Assembly: GCF_029917005.1 (NCBI RefSeq)
Contig: NZ_CP123967.1
Coordinates: 496,001 to 560,000 of the forward strand
Length of the DNA stretch: 64,000 bases
Source: Tessaracoccus lacteus
Lineage (GTDB): Bacteria; Actinomycetota; Actinomycetes; Propionibacteriales; Propionibacteriaceae
Direction: 5' to 3'
This document shows, piece after piece, positions 35,202 to 44,848 of the stretch. The notes under the pieces are model-generated. The model saw only the letters and a list, made by a program, of their open reading frames with translations, had not been told where the DNA came from and ran no database searches. A program made the position numbers and the translations under genes. Every line of letters begins with the position of its first letter. The stretch's first letter is position 1.

Positions 35202-36254
35202 ATGACCTATGTCGCATCCGCTGACCGATACGAGTCCATGCCCTACCGCCGCCTCGGCACGTCTGGCCTGAAGCTGCCGGCCATCTCGCTGGGGCTGTGG
35301 CACAACTTCGGCGACGACAAGCCGCTCCAGACCCAGCGCGATGTGCTGCGCCGGGCCTTCGACCGCGGCGTGACGCACTTCGACCTCGCCAACAACTACG
35401 GCCCGCCCTACGGCTCGGCCGAGACCAACTTCGGCCGCATCTACTCGGAGGACTTCGCCGGCTACCGCCACGAGCTCGTCATCTCAAGCAAGGCGGGCTG
35501 GGACATGTGGCCCGGCCCGTACGGCTTCGGCGGCTCGCGCAAGTACCTGCTCAGCTCGCTCGATGACTCCCTCCAGCGGATGCGCCTCGACTACGTCGAC
35601 ATCTTCTACCACCACCGCCCCGACCCGGAGACCCCGCTCGAGGAGACCATGGCGGCCCTCGACCAGGCCGTTCGCTCCGGCAAGGCGCTCTACGCCGGTA
35701 TCTCCTCCTACTCGGCGGGCCTGACGCTCAAGGCGCAGGAGATCGCCCGCTCGCTGGGCACGCCGCTCGTCATCCACCAGCCCTCCTACTCGATCCTCAA
35801 CCGCTGGGTCGAGGAGGGCAGCCCGAGCCTCCTGGAGGCCGCCGCTCAGGCCGGCATGGGCGTCATCGGCTTCTCGCCGCTCGCCCAAGGCATGCTCACG
35901 TCGCGCTACTTGGACGGGATCCCCGCGGACTCGCGCGCGGCGCAGCACAAGTCGCTCGACACGGACCTCCTGAAGGAGGAGAACATCGCCCAGCTCCGCG
36001 AGCTGAACAAGATCGCCGGGGCCCGCGGCCAGTCCCTGGCACAGATGGCCATCGCATGGGCGCTGCGGGACCAGGGGGCCGCGTCGGTCACCTCCGTGGT
36101 GCTCGGGGCCTCCTCGGTGGCCCAGCTCGACGACAACCTCGATGCCCTCGGCAACCTGGAGTTCACGGCCGACGAGTTGAAGGCCATCGACACGCACAGC
36201 GGCGTCGAGGGCATCAACCTGTGGAAGGGTGCGACCGAGTCGGTCACGGCCTGA
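35202..36254 (+). CDS. Aldo/keto reductase, L-glyceraldehyde 3-phosphate reductase type
   Basis: 350 aa. The family's hallmark N terminus YRRLGTSGLKLPAISLGLWHNFGD, the catalytic set FDLANNYGPPYGSAETNFG (Asp, Tyr), Lys in ISSKAGWDMWPGPYG and His in IFYHHRPD, and a C-terminal NADPH-binding segment VTSVVLGASSVAQLDDNL. It matches YghZ/AKR14-type enzymes that reduce L-glyceraldehyde 3-phosphate and methylglyoxal, a detoxification role in the cytoplasm. Single gene. Confidence 0.93.
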   Translation: MTYVASADRYESMPYRRLGTSGLKLPAISLGLWHNFGDDKPLQTQRDVLRRAFDRGVTHFDLANNYGPPYGSAETNFGRIYSEDFAGYRHELVISSKAGWDMWPGPYGFGGSRKYLLSSLDDSLQRMRLDYVDIFYHHRPDPETPLEETMAALDQAVRSGKALYAGISSYSAGLTLKAQEIARSLGTPLVIHQPSYSILNRWVEEGSPSLLEAAAQAGMGVIGFSPLAQGMLTSRYLDGIPADSRAAQHKSLDTDLLKEENIAQLRELNKIAGARGQSLAQMAIAWALRDQGAASVTSVVLGASSVAQLDDNLDALGNLEFTADELKAIDTHSGVEGINLWKGATESVTA

Positions 36255-36289
36255 GCCCGCACGCGCGCAGGCGGGATAGGCTGACCCTC

Positions 36290-37777
36290 ATGTCTGCTGA
36301 CCATGGACCCGCGGTGGACTCCACCCGCCTGCGCGCCGATCTCACCGCCGCCGGGTACGTCGTGGACGAGGTCCTGGACCGCATCGGCACCAGTGGTCAG
36401 GACGGCCTCGGCCGCAATTGCACCGTGCCCGCCGACGTCGCGCTCGGCGACGCGACGGACCCGTTGGCCACCCTCATCCGGGTCTTCCTGCTCCAGCAGC
36501 CCGTCCCCGCCGCTGACCTCCGCGGCGCGCTCGACGTGGACGCCCTGCTCGCGGCCGGCTACCTTGCCGCGGAGGACGACCGGCTGCGGGCCACCGTCGA
36601 CCTGCGCCCCTACGGGTCGCCCGACGACGGGGCCAGCGGCTGGGTCGTCGCCGACCTCACGCCCGGCCTCGACACCGTCGTCGAACCCACCCGGCCCGAC
36701 TACGTGCTCGGCGTCTCGCCGGCCTCGACGTCGTTGGCCCAGCTGACCATGCGCACCCCGGTCACCTCGGCGCTCGATCTGGGCACCGGCTGCGGGGTCC
36801 AGTCGCTGCACCTCGCCCGGCACGCGCAGCGGGTCGTCGCGACCGACGTCAATCCGCGGGCCCTCGAGCTCGCGGCCCTCAGCTCGGCGCTCAGCGGCAC
36901 CGGCGTCGAGCTGCGGTCCGGGTCGCTGTACGAGCCCGTGGCGGGTGAGCGCTTCGATCTCATCGTGTCCAACCCGCCCTTCGTGATGAGCCCGCCCGGC
37001 GACGATGAGGACAGACTCGCGTACCGGGAGACGAACTTCGTCGGCGACTCGCTCGTGGAGACCCTGGTCAGGGGTGCAGCCGATCATCTGTCCGAGGGCG
37101 GCTCCCTGCAGCTGCTGACCAACTGGGCGATCCTCGAGGGCGAGCCGTGGGAGGAGCGCCTCGCCGGCTGGGTCCCCGACGGCTGCGACGCCTGGGTCAT
37201 CGAGCGGGAGAGGCTCGATGTGTTCGCCTACATCGAGATGTGGCTCACAGATGCCGGCCTCGGCGGCCGCCCCGGCTGGCGGGCCGCCTACGACGAGTGG
37301 CTCGCCTACTTCGACGGGCTCGGCATCACCTCGGTCGGCATGGGATGGATCCTCATCACCCGCGCGGGCCGCACCGTGCCGCACCGCCGGTTCGAGAGCT
37401 GGCCGCACGCCGTCGCCCAGCCGGTCGGCGGGGTGTTCGCCCGCCACGCCGCCGCGGTCGACGCGTCCCGGTTGCCGACCGCCGCGCTGCTGGCCGCCAG
37501 GCCGAGGCTGGTCGACGTCGAGCAGGAGACACTCGGCGACCCCGGCGCCGCCGATCCGCGGTACGTGGTCTTCCGGCAGCGGGCCGGCCTGCTCCGGGCG
37601 ATCAAGGCCGACACTGCGCTGGCCGCGGTCCTCGGTGCGCTCGACGGCGACCTCACGCTCGGCCAGGTGCTCGCGGCGGTGGCGCAGGTGCTCGAGGTCG
37701 ACGGGCCCGAGCTCGCCGCGCAGGTGCTGCCCGAGGTCCGCGAAGCGCTCCTCGACCAGCTGCTCGTCATCGACTGA
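36290..37777 (+). CDS. Class I SAM methyltransferase with NPPF motif
   Basis: 495 aa. N-terminal about 140 aa is a separate helical/winged part (DUF7059-like). Then SALDLGTGCGVQSLHLARHAQRVVATDVNPRALELAA (SAM loop) and FDLIVSNPPFVMSPPGD; NPPF marks enzymes that methylate a planar amide or base nitrogen (HemK/RsmC-like). A C-terminal about 150-aa extension follows. Possible targets are a ribosomal or release-factor glutamine or rRNA; not decidable. Start ATG at 36290. Upstream of topA with 76 bp between. Confidence 0.85.
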   Translation: MSADHGPAVDSTRLRADLTAAGYVVDEVLDRIGTSGQDGLGRNCTVPADVALGDATDPLATLIRVFLLQQPVPAADLRGALDVDALLAAGYLAAEDDRLRATVDLRPYGSPDDGASGWVVADLTPGLDTVVEPTRPDYVLGVSPASTSLAQLTMRTPVTSALDLGTGCGVQSLHLARHAQRVVATDVNPRALELAALSSALSGTGVELRSGSLYEPVAGERFDLIVSNPPFVMSPPGDDEDRLAYRETNFVGDSLVETLVRGAADHLSEGGSLQLLTNWAILEGEPWEERLAGWVPDGCDAWVIERERLDVFAYIEMWLTDAGLGGRPGWRAAYDEWLAYFDGLGITSVGMGWILITRAGRTVPHRRFESWPHAVAQPVGGVFARHAAAVDASRLPTAALLAARPRLVDVEQETLGDPGAADPRYVVFRQRAGLLRAIKADTALAAVLGALDGDLTLGQVLAAVAQVLEVDGPELAAQVLPEVREALLDQLLVID

Positions 37778-37853
37778 CCCGGTGGCCCCCGGGGGCGATT
37801 GACACGTCAGGCTATTGTGTCGTGAGTCTCTCACCCCGGAAGGGCACCAACTG

Positions 37854-40532
37854 ATGGCTTCGAAGCGTCTCGTGATCGTGGAGTCGCCGACCAAGGCGAC
37901 CAAGATCGCCGGCTACCTCGGTCGCGACTACATCGTCGAGTCCAGCCGTGGACACGTCCGTGACCTGCCGACATCGGCGTCCGAGGTGCCAGCCAAGTAC
38001 AAGGGCGAGAAGTGGGCCCGCACCGGCGTCAACGTCTCCGACGACTTCCAGCCGATCTACGTGGTGTCCGCCGACAAGAAGTCCACCATCAAGGACCTCA
38101 AGGCCAAGCTCAAGGAGGTCGACGAGCTCCTGCTCGCCACCGATGGTGACCGCGAAGGCGAGGCCATCGCGTGGCACCTGATGGAGGAGCTCAAGCCCAA
38201 GGTCCCGGTCAAGCGGATGGTGTTCCACGAAATCACCAAGCCCGCGATCGAGGAGGCCGTCCGGAACCCCCGCGAGCTCGACGTCGACCTTGTCGACGCG
38301 CAGGAGACCCGCCGCATCCTCGACCGGCTCTACGGCTACGAGGTCTCCCCGGTGCTGTGGAAGAAGGTCATGCCCCGGCTGTCCGCCGGGCGCGTGCAGT
38401 CCGTGGCGACCCGGCTCGTCGTCGACAAGGAGCGCGAGCGCATCGCCTTCGTCCCCGCCTCCTACTGGGACCTGGACGTCATGCTCGACGCTGGCCCCGA
38501 CTGCGACCCCCGCAACTTCCCCGCGCGCCTCGCCGAGGTGGAGGGCACCCGCGTCGCGCAGGGCCGTGACTTCGACGCCGCAGGTCAGCTGACCGGCAGC
38601 GACGCGCTCGTGCTCGACGAGGCCGCGGCCAAGGCGCTCGCCGAGGCGCTCCGCACCGCCACGCTGAGGGTCGGCTCGGTGGAGTCGAAGCCCTACACGC
38701 GTCGTCCCTACGAGCCGTTCCGCACGACCACGATGCAGCAGGAGGCCGGCCGCAAGCTCGGGTTCTCGTCGCAGCGCGCCATGTCAGTGGCTCAGGAGCT
38801 CTACGAAAAGGGCTTCATCACCTACATGCGAACCGACTCGGTGACGCTGTCCACGCAGGCGATCTCCGCGGCCCGCAAGCAGGTCGCCGAGCTCTTCGGC
38901 GAGCGCTTCCTCCCCGCGAAGCCGCGCGTCTACACGTCGAAGGTCAAGAACGCGCAGGAGGCCCACGAGGCCATCCGACCCGCAGGCGACACCTTCCAGC
39001 ATCCCGACGCGACAGGCCTGGCCGGCGACGCATTCCGCCTCTACCAGCTGATCTGGCGACGCACGCTCGCCTCGCAGATGGCCGACGCCCGCGGCGAGTC
39101 AGTCTCTGTGGGCATCGAGGCGGCCTTCGTCGCGACCCCGCTGCCCGGCGGCGAGGCCTCGTCGGCGAAGCTCGTCGCCTCCGGCCGCACCATCACGTTC
39201 CCCGGATTCCTGAAGGCCTACGTCGCCGGCACCGACGATGACTCCGCCACCGACGACGCGCAGACGCGCCTCCCCATCCTGGACGAGGGCCAGGGGCTGG
39301 CCGCCGCCTCCGTCGAGCCGGCCGGTCACGAGACCCGGCCCCCGGCTCGCTACACCGAGCCGTCGCTCGTCGCGAAACTCGAGGAACTCGAGATCGGCCG
39401 CCCGTCGACCTACGCGTCGATCATCCGCACCATCACCGCCCGCGACTACGTGTTCAAGAAGGGCTCCGCCCTCGTGCCGACGTGGCTCGCGTTCGCGGTC
39501 ACCCGGCTGCTCGAGGACCACTTCCCGGACCTGGTCGACTACGCCTTCACGGCCCAGCTCGAGGAGCAGCTCGACGAGATCGCGGCAGGCAAGGCCAAGC
39601 GGCTCAGCGTGCTGACCGACTTCTACTTCGGCGGCGGCGACGCCCACCTCGGGCTCGAGAAGCTCGTCACCGAACTGGGCGACATCGACGCCCGCGCGCT
39701 GTCCACCTTCCCGCTGGGGGACTCCGGGATCGACGTGCGCGTCGGCCGTTACGGCACCTACGTCGAGGCCTCCGACGGCCGCCGTGCCAACGTGCCGGAG
39801 GACCTCCCGCCCGACGCGCTCACCGTCGAGCTTGCCGAGGAGCTCCTCAGCAAGCCGCTCGACGAGGAGCACCAGCTCGGCGTCGACGAGGCGTCCGGGA
39901 ACATGATCGTCGCGAAGAACGGACGCTTCGGCCCCTACGTCACCGAGGTCCTGCCCGACGACGCCCCGAAGTCGGCCAAGCCGCGCACGGCGTCGCTGTT
40001 CAAGTCCATGTCGCTCGACTCGGTCGACCTGCCGACCGCGCTGAAGCTCATGTCGCTCCCGCGCGTCGTCGGCGCCGATCCCGAGGGCAACGAGATCACC
40101 GCGCAGAACGGCCGCTACGGGCCGTACCTCAAGCGCGGCACGGACTCGCGCTCGCTGACGAGCGAGGACCAGATCTTCGACATCTCGCTGGACGAGGCAC
40201 TGGCCATCTACGCGCAGCCCAAGACGCGCGGCAGGGCGGCGGCCGCCGCGCCGCTGAAGGAGTTCGGCCCCGACCCCGTCTCCGGGAAGCCGGTCGTGCT
40301 GAAGTCCGGCCGCTTCGGGCCCTACGTCACCGACGGGGAGACGAACGCGACGCTGCGCCGCGATGACGACCCCGCGACCGTCGCGCCCGAGCGGGCCTTC
40401 GAGCTGCTCGCCGAGAAGCGCGCCAAGGGGCCCGCACCCAAGCGCACCACCCGCAAGGCTCCCGCCAAGAAGGCGACGACGGCCAGGAAGCCGGCCGCCA
40501 AGAAGCCCACCGGCACCGCCGCGAAGAAGTAG
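37854..40532 (+). CDS. topA: DNA topoisomerase I
   Basis: 892 aa, type IA. Toprim: KRLVIVESPTKATKIAGYLG and LLLATDGDREGEAIAWHL (DxDxE). Active-site Tyr in GFITYMRTDSVTLS. The C-terminal part has no zinc ribbons but several repeated Gly-rich modules (NGRFGPYVT, NGRYGPYLK, SGRFGPYVT), then a Lys/Ala/Pro-rich basic tail (KRTTRKAPAKKATTARKPAAKK), as in mycobacterial TopA. Relaxes negative supercoils. GGAAGGGC stands about 10 bp before the ATG. Confidence 0.97.
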   Translation: MASKRLVIVESPTKATKIAGYLGRDYIVESSRGHVRDLPTSASEVPAKYKGEKWARTGVNVSDDFQPIYVVSADKKSTIKDLKAKLKEVDELLLATDGDREGEAIAWHLMEELKPKVPVKRMVFHEITKPAIEEAVRNPRELDVDLVDAQETRRILDRLYGYEVSPVLWKKVMPRLSAGRVQSVATRLVVDKERERIAFVPASYWDLDVMLDAGPDCDPRNFPARLAEVEGTRVAQGRDFDAAGQLTGSDALVLDEAAAKALAEALRTATLRVGSVESKPYTRRPYEPFRTTTMQQEAGRKLGFSSQRAMSVAQELYEKGFITYMRTDSVTLSTQAISAARKQVAELFGERFLPAKPRVYTSKVKNAQEAHEAIRPAGDTFQHPDATGLAGDAFRLYQLIWRRTLASQMADARGESVSVGIEAAFVATPLPGGEASSAKLVASGRTITFPGFLKAYVAGTDDDSATDDAQTRLPILDEGQGLAAASVEPAGHETRPPARYTEPSLVAKLEELEIGRPSTYASIIRTITARDYVFKKGSALVPTWLAFAVTRLLEDHFPDLVDYAFTAQLEEQLDEIAAGKAKRLSVLTDFYFGGGDAHLGLEKLVTELGDIDARALSTFPLGDSGIDVRVGRYGTYVEASDGRRANVPEDLPPDALTVELAEELLSKPLDEEHQLGVDEASGNMIVAKNGRFGPYVTEVLPDDAPKSAKPRTASLFKSMSLDSVDLPTALKLMSLPRVVGADPEGNEITAQNGRYGPYLKRGTDSRSLTSEDQIFDISLDEALAIYAQPKTRGRAAAAAPLKEFGPDPVSGKPVVLKSGRFGPYVTDGETNATLRRDDDPATVAPERAFELLAEKRAKGPAPKRTTRKAPAKKATTARKPAAKKPTGTAAKK

Positions 40533-40540
40533 CCGCCCGC

Positions 40541-41917
40541 ATGGGCACCAAGGGCAGGAAGCTCGCGCCGATCAGGCTCGAGGTTCCCTACACCGCACCG
40601 CCTCCCGAGCTGACCAGCCTCGACGTCGGCATCGCGCGGTTGCTGAGGCGCCCCTCGGCCAGTTACGAGCTGGAGGTCACGGTCCTCGATGCACCCGACG
40701 GCAGGCTCCTGCGCGACGGCGTGATCGTGGCGCACCGCGTCGTCGGCGGCATCGGACAGTGGTTCCTGTCCGCCGCCGGCTGGCGCCCGCACCTGCCTGC
40801 CCGGCAGATCGAACCGCTCGGTGCCGACGGCGACCTGCCCCCGGTGTTCGCGCAGCTGCTGCGGCCGCTGATCCGCCACCAGATCATCGGCCCGCTCGCC
40901 GGTCTGCACTGCGTCCGCGACGAGTGGACGCTGCGCGGCGTCGACGGGAGCGGGATTGCGCACGTGCGGGACGAGAAGGTCAGGGTCCGCCGCGACTCCA
41001 TGACGACCGCGAGGTACCGCGAGGTGACCATCACCCCCGCCAGAGCGTTGACGGGAGATCAGCGCCGGTTCCTGCTCGCCGCAGCCGACCGCATCAACGC
41101 CACCGAGGTCGACGCGTTCCCGTCGCTGCAGCGCCGCCTCGGCGCTCCCGCAACGGGGCTCACGAACTTCCCTCCCGTGCGCGACACGACCCGCGACGAC
41201 ACCCTCGAGGAGTTCGTCAGTGCCGTCTTCTGCCGGCACCTGCACGCGATCGTCACCGCCGACCTCGACCGGCGCGCCGCCGGCGGAGACGACCTCAGCC
41301 AGGTCAACGACCGGCTCTGGGCCTTCGGCCGCGACCTGCGTGGCCTCGCCTCCGTCCTCGACCCGAGTTGGCGCGAGTCCGTCGAGAAGCTGCTCGTCGG
41401 CCTGCCGTTCTCGACACAGACCGAGATAGATCCGCCGACGCTGGCCGTGCTCGACGCGCTGGTCGGGGCCGTGCCGGCACCGCGGCTCGGCGACCTGTCG
41501 CAGCGGCACGCCGCGCAGATGCTCTTCCAGCCGGCGGATCAAGGTGCGTCCATCCTCGGAGACCGGTGCCTCGCGCTCACGGTCGACGCTCCCGACGAGC
41601 AGTGGCAGGCGGCGCTGCGCGCCGCCGAACAGCTGGAGGTCGTGGCCGCGGTGGCGACGCCGCTGTTCGGCAAGGAACTCCGGAGGCTTCGGGAGCTCCT
41701 CGACGTCATCATCGACGAGCTGCGGGACTGCGCCCTCGGCCCCTTCCGCGGCGAACCCGAGCTCGACGGGCTGTCGGCCAGGCAGGCGTACCAGCTGGGG
41801 GTCGACACCGAACGCACCCGCAGCGCCGTCGCGCACCGCCGGCAGACATTCATCGACCAGTGGCCCTCCCGGGTCGAGGTGGCGCGCAAGCAGCTGCGGA
41901 AGGCGAGGAACCGGTGA
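40541..41917 (+). CDS. Divergent CYTH/CHAD-like protein of unknown function
   Basis: 458 aa, not firmly recognised. The N-terminal about 190 aa reads like a degenerate CYTH (triphosphate tunnel) domain: YELEVTVLDAPDGRLLRDGVIVAHRVVGG, then VRRDSMTTARYREVTI. The usual ExExK start is absent; LEVP stands in its place, so catalysis is doubtful. The C-terminal half is helical with His and Arg spaced as in CHAD domains (RHLHAIVTADLDRRA, VNDRLWAFGRDLRGLASVL). The gene is 8 bp after topA and overlaps tmk by 4 bp (GTGA), so it is expressed with them. CYTH-CHAD proteins can bind polyphosphate; that is inference here. Confidence 0.55.
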   Translation: MGTKGRKLAPIRLEVPYTAPPPELTSLDVGIARLLRRPSASYELEVTVLDAPDGRLLRDGVIVAHRVVGGIGQWFLSAAGWRPHLPARQIEPLGADGDLPPVFAQLLRPLIRHQIIGPLAGLHCVRDEWTLRGVDGSGIAHVRDEKVRVRRDSMTTARYREVTITPARALTGDQRRFLLAAADRINATEVDAFPSLQRRLGAPATGLTNFPPVRDTTRDDTLEEFVSAVFCRHLHAIVTADLDRRAAGGDDLSQVNDRLWAFGRDLRGLASVLDPSWRESVEKLLVGLPFSTQTEIDPPTLAVLDALVGAVPAPRLGDLSQRHAAQMLFQPADQGASILGDRCLALTVDAPDEQWQAALRAAEQLEVVAAVATPLFGKELRRLRELLDVIIDELRDCALGPFRGEPELDGLSARQAYQLGVDTERTRSAVAHRRQTFIDQWPSRVEVARKQLRKARNR

Positions 41918-42525
41918 CCGGACTGTTCGTGGTGTTCGAGGGCGGAGACTCGGTCGGCAAGACCACCCAGGTGGCGCTCCTCGGCGCCTGGCTCGCCGAC
42001 CGCGGAGTGCCACACGTGGTGACCCGTCAGCCCGGCGGCACCGAGGTGGGTGCCGAGCTGCGCCGTCTCGTGCTCGACCCGAGCTTCGGTGACGTGTCTC
42101 CGCGGGCGGAGGCCCTCATGTACGCCGCAGACAAGGCCCAACACGTCCATGAGCTCGTGTCGCCGGCGCTCGATTCGGGGCAGGTCGTGGTCTGCGACCG
42201 ATACGTCGACTCGATGGTCGCCTATCAGGGGGCCGGCCGCGCTCTCGGCCAGGCCGAGGTCTCACGCATCGCGTGGTGGGCCGTCGGCGGCCTGCGTCCC
42301 GACCTGACCGTCCTGCTCGACGCGGATCCGGGCGATGCGGTGGCGAGGATCAAGGACAAGGACCGCCTTGAGAGCGCCGGCCTGGACGTGCACCGTCGGG
42401 CCCGGCAGTTCTTCCTCGATCTCGCGGCCGCCGAGCCTGACCGGTACCTCGTCCTGAACGCCCGCTGGACCCGCGAGGAGATCGCCGCCGCGATCCGGGA
42501 CCGGCTGCTGCCGATGCTGCCCTGA
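41914..42525 (+). CDS. tmk: Thymidylate kinase
   Basis: 203 aa. P-loop FEGGDSVGKTTQ (VGK variant), DR motif in VVCDRYVDSMVAYQGAGR, LID region RIKDKDRLESAG. Phosphorylates dTMP to dTDP. GTG start overlapping the upstream stop. Followed by a terminator, ending the topA group. Confidence 0.96.
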   Translation: MTGLFVVFEGGDSVGKTTQVALLGAWLADRGVPHVVTRQPGGTEVGAELRRLVLDPSFGDVSPRAEALMYAADKAQHVHELVSPALDSGQVVVCDRYVDSMVAYQGAGRALGQAEVSRIAWWAVGGLRPDLTVLLDADPGDAVARIKDKDRLESAGLDVHRRARQFFLDLAAAEPDRYLVLNARWTREEIAAAIRDRLLPMLP

Positions 42526-42539
42526 ACCGGCTCTGACCA

Positions 42540-42566
42540 GCCCCTTCCCCGCAGCGGGGGAGGGGC
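42540..42566 (+). terminator. Rho-independent terminator after tmk
   Basis: Stem GCCCCTTCCCC / GGGGGAGGGGC with one G-T pair and a GCAGC-type loop, then GTTTTC. Starts 15 bp past the tmk stop. Confidence 0.85.
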
Positions 42567-42678
42567 GTTTTCATTCCTGATTCCTCGCTGGGCGAAAACG
42601 AACCGGGACGCTTCCTCCTGCCGCGCCACACATGCTTGACTCCTCCGGAACCGCACGGCCGGAGAGGAGTTGAGCGAC

Positions 42679-42747
42679 ATGCCGATGTTCACCGCACGTC
42701 GTCCCATCGACTTCCGGCGCGTCGCGAGTGCCCTGTGTCTGCGCTGA
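42679..42747 (+). CDS. Actinobacterial Cys leader peptide upstream of the TSUP permease
   Basis: A 22-codon frame ending ...RRPIDFRRVASALCLR. The pattern R-R-x-x-D-x-x-R-V-A-S-A-(L/I)-C is the one of small leader peptides found before sulfur-uptake and cysteine genes in actinobacteria, where stalling at the Cys codon is thought to control the downstream gene. GGAGAGGAG lies 10-18 bp ahead of the ATG, overlapping the top of a GGCCGG-rich stretch. The stop is 36 bp before the permease start. Confidence 0.75.
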   Translation: MPMFTARRPIDFRRVASALCLR

Positions 42748-42783
42748 CGTCACCCATCCGTCAGCCATACCCAGGAGCCCACC

Positions 42784-43683
42784 ATGTTCAGACTCATCCT
42801 CATCGCCCTCGTCGGGCTGGCCGCGCAACTTGTCGACGGCTCGCTCGGCATGGCCTACGGCGTGACGTCCACCACCCTGCTGCTGGCGATCGGCACCAAC
42901 CCCGCCATGGCATCCGCCACAGTCCATCTCGCGGAGATCGGGACAACCCTCGCGTCGGGTGTCTCGCACCACCGGTTCGGCAACGTCGACTGGAAGGTCG
43001 TCGCCCGCATCGGGATCCCCGGCGCCATCGGCGCCTTCCTCGGCGCATCCGTCCTCTCGAACATCAGCACCGAGCTGGCGGCCCCGATCATGGCCGTGAT
43101 CCTGCTGACGCTCGGCCTCTACGTGTTGATCCGCTTCACCTTCTTCAACATCTCCACGAAGCGGCTGGGCGAGCGCCTGCCCACGAAGTTCCTCGCGCCG
43201 CTGGGCACCTTCGCCGGGTTCATCGACGCCACCGGCGGTGGCGGCTGGGGTCCGGTCGGCACGCCCGCGCTGCTGGCCAGCGGACGCATGGAGCCCCGCA
43301 AGGTGATCGGCACCATCGACGCGAGCGAGTTCCTTGTGTCCATCGCGGCCAGCATCGGCTTCTTCATCGGACTCGGCGGCGAGGCCATCGTGCCCGGCCT
43401 GGCCATCGCACTGCTCGTCGGCGGCGTCATCGCAGCCCCTATCGCCGCGTGGCTCGTGCGCCATCTGCCGCCCCGCCTGCTCGGCGCCGCTGCGGGATCG
43501 ACCATCGTGCTGGTCAACGTACGCTCATTGCTGAAGGCCTTCGACGTTCCGCCGGCGGCGCACGTGCCGATCTACCTCTTCATCGTTGCCGCGGGCCTGG
43601 CTGCGCTGGCCTGGTCGCTACGCAACCACCGCATCGAGCGCGCCCAGCAGGCTGCCGCAGAGGGGGAGGCTGTCGTCGCCTGA
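42784..43683 (+). CDS. TauE/SafE (TSUP) family permease
   Basis: 299 aa, about eight spans. VGLAAQLVDGSLGMAYGVTSTTLLLAIGTNPAMASATVHLAEIGTTLASGVSHHRFGNVDW and the second-half repeat GTFAGFIDATGGGGWGPVGTPALLASGRM are TSUP hallmarks (inverted repeat halves). The family moves sulfite, thiosulfate or sulfoacetate-like anions; the Cys leader peptide upstream points to a sulfur substrate here. ATG start with CCAGGAG upstream. Confidence 0.92.
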   Translation: MFRLILIALVGLAAQLVDGSLGMAYGVTSTTLLLAIGTNPAMASATVHLAEIGTTLASGVSHHRFGNVDWKVVARIGIPGAIGAFLGASVLSNISTELAAPIMAVILLTLGLYVLIRFTFFNISTKRLGERLPTKFLAPLGTFAGFIDATGGGGWGPVGTPALLASGRMEPRKVIGTIDASEFLVSIAASIGFFIGLGGEAIVPGLAIALLVGGVIAAPIAAWLVRHLPPRLLGAAAGSTIVLVNVRSLLKAFDVPPAAHVPIYLFIVAAGLAALAWSLRNHRIERAQQAAAEGEAVVA

Positions 43684-43699
43684 TGGCAGGATGAGCACC

Positions 43700-44848
43700 A
43701 TGGGTGAGGTGTTCTCGGAACTTGTCGGTCAGGACCGCGCGGTGGAGACGCTCCGTCGCGCGGTCGACGGCCGTCGTCACGCCATGACCCACGCCTGGCT
43801 GTTCGTCGGCCCGCCCGGGTCGGGGCGCTCGAACGCCGCCAAGGCCTTCGCCGCAGCCCTGCAGTGCCCGCGCGGAGGCTGCGGCGAATGCGAGGAGTGC
43901 CGAACCTCGCTCTCGGCTGCGCACCCCGACGTCACGCTGCTGCGCACGGAGCAGCTCTCGATCGGCGTCGCCGAGACCAGGGCGCTCGTGGGCCGCGCGA
44001 ACATGGTGCCCGTCAAGGGCCGCTATCAGATCGTCATCGTCGAGGATGCCGACCGCATCACCGAGCGTGGCGCCGACGCCCTGCTCAAGGGCCTTGAGGA
44101 GCCGGAACCAGCCACGGTGTGGCTGCTCTGTGCGCCGAGCGCCGACGACGTCATCGTCACCATCCGGTCGCGCTGCCGCACCGTCCGGCTCGTCACGCCG
44201 AGCGACGAGGCGGTCACCCAACTGCTGATCCAGCGCGACGGGATTTCGCCCGCACTGGCCGCGCACGCGGCCCGGGCCGCCCAGGGGCACATCGGGCGCG
44301 CCCGGATGCTCGCCCGCCACGACGAGGCGAGGATCCGCCGTCGTGAGATCCTCACGCTCCCTGGGCGCCTCACGTCGGTCACAGCCTGCCTCGACGCGGC
44401 CGAGAACCTGGTGTCGTCGGCGGCTGACGAGGCCCAGCAGGCCACCGCCGAGGTCGATACGCGGGAACGTTCCGCGCTCGAGGAGGCGCTCGGCGTCGGC
44501 ACCCGCGGGGTGCGCGTGCGCAGCGCCCAGGCGGCGCTGAAGGAGCTCGAGGACCAGCAGAAGCTGCGGGTCAAGCGCCTGCAGCGCGACGCGCTCGACC
44601 GGGTGCTGACGGAACTGACCGGGTACTACCGCGACGTCCTCGCGGTGCAGACGGCGCCGGAGGTCGCGCTCGTAAACGCCGATCTCGCCGACGAGATCAC
44701 TCCGGTGGCGCACCGGTCGACGCCCGAACAGACCGTGCGGGCACTCGACGCGATCCTCGAGGCGAGGACCGCGCTCGAGGGCAACGTCGCACCTCAGCTC
44801 GCCCTCGAGGCGATGCTGCTCGGTGTGTCGCTCGCGGCGCGTTCCTGA
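43700..44848 (+). CDS. holB: DNA polymerase III subunit delta'
   Basis: 382 aa. VFSELVGQDRAVETLRRAV, Walker A FVGPPGSGRSNAAKAFA (Lys replaced by Arg, typical for the non-hydrolysing delta'), zinc module CPRGGCGECEECRTS, IVEDADRITERGADALLKGLEEPEP and C-terminal helical collar. It completes the clamp loader with DnaX. An in-frame ATG at 43691 is an alternative start. Confidence 0.94.
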   Translation: MGEVFSELVGQDRAVETLRRAVDGRRHAMTHAWLFVGPPGSGRSNAAKAFAAALQCPRGGCGECEECRTSLSAAHPDVTLLRTEQLSIGVAETRALVGRANMVPVKGRYQIVIVEDADRITERGADALLKGLEEPEPATVWLLCAPSADDVIVTIRSRCRTVRLVTPSDEAVTQLLIQRDGISPALAAHAARAAQGHIGRARMLARHDEARIRRREILTLPGRLTSVTACLDAAENLVSSAADEAQQATAEVDTRERSALEEALGVGTRGVRVRSAQAALKELEDQQKLRVKRLQRDALDRVLTELTGYYRDVLAVQTAPEVALVNADLADEITPVAHRSTPEQTVRALDAILEARTALEGNVAPQLALEAMLLGVSLAARS

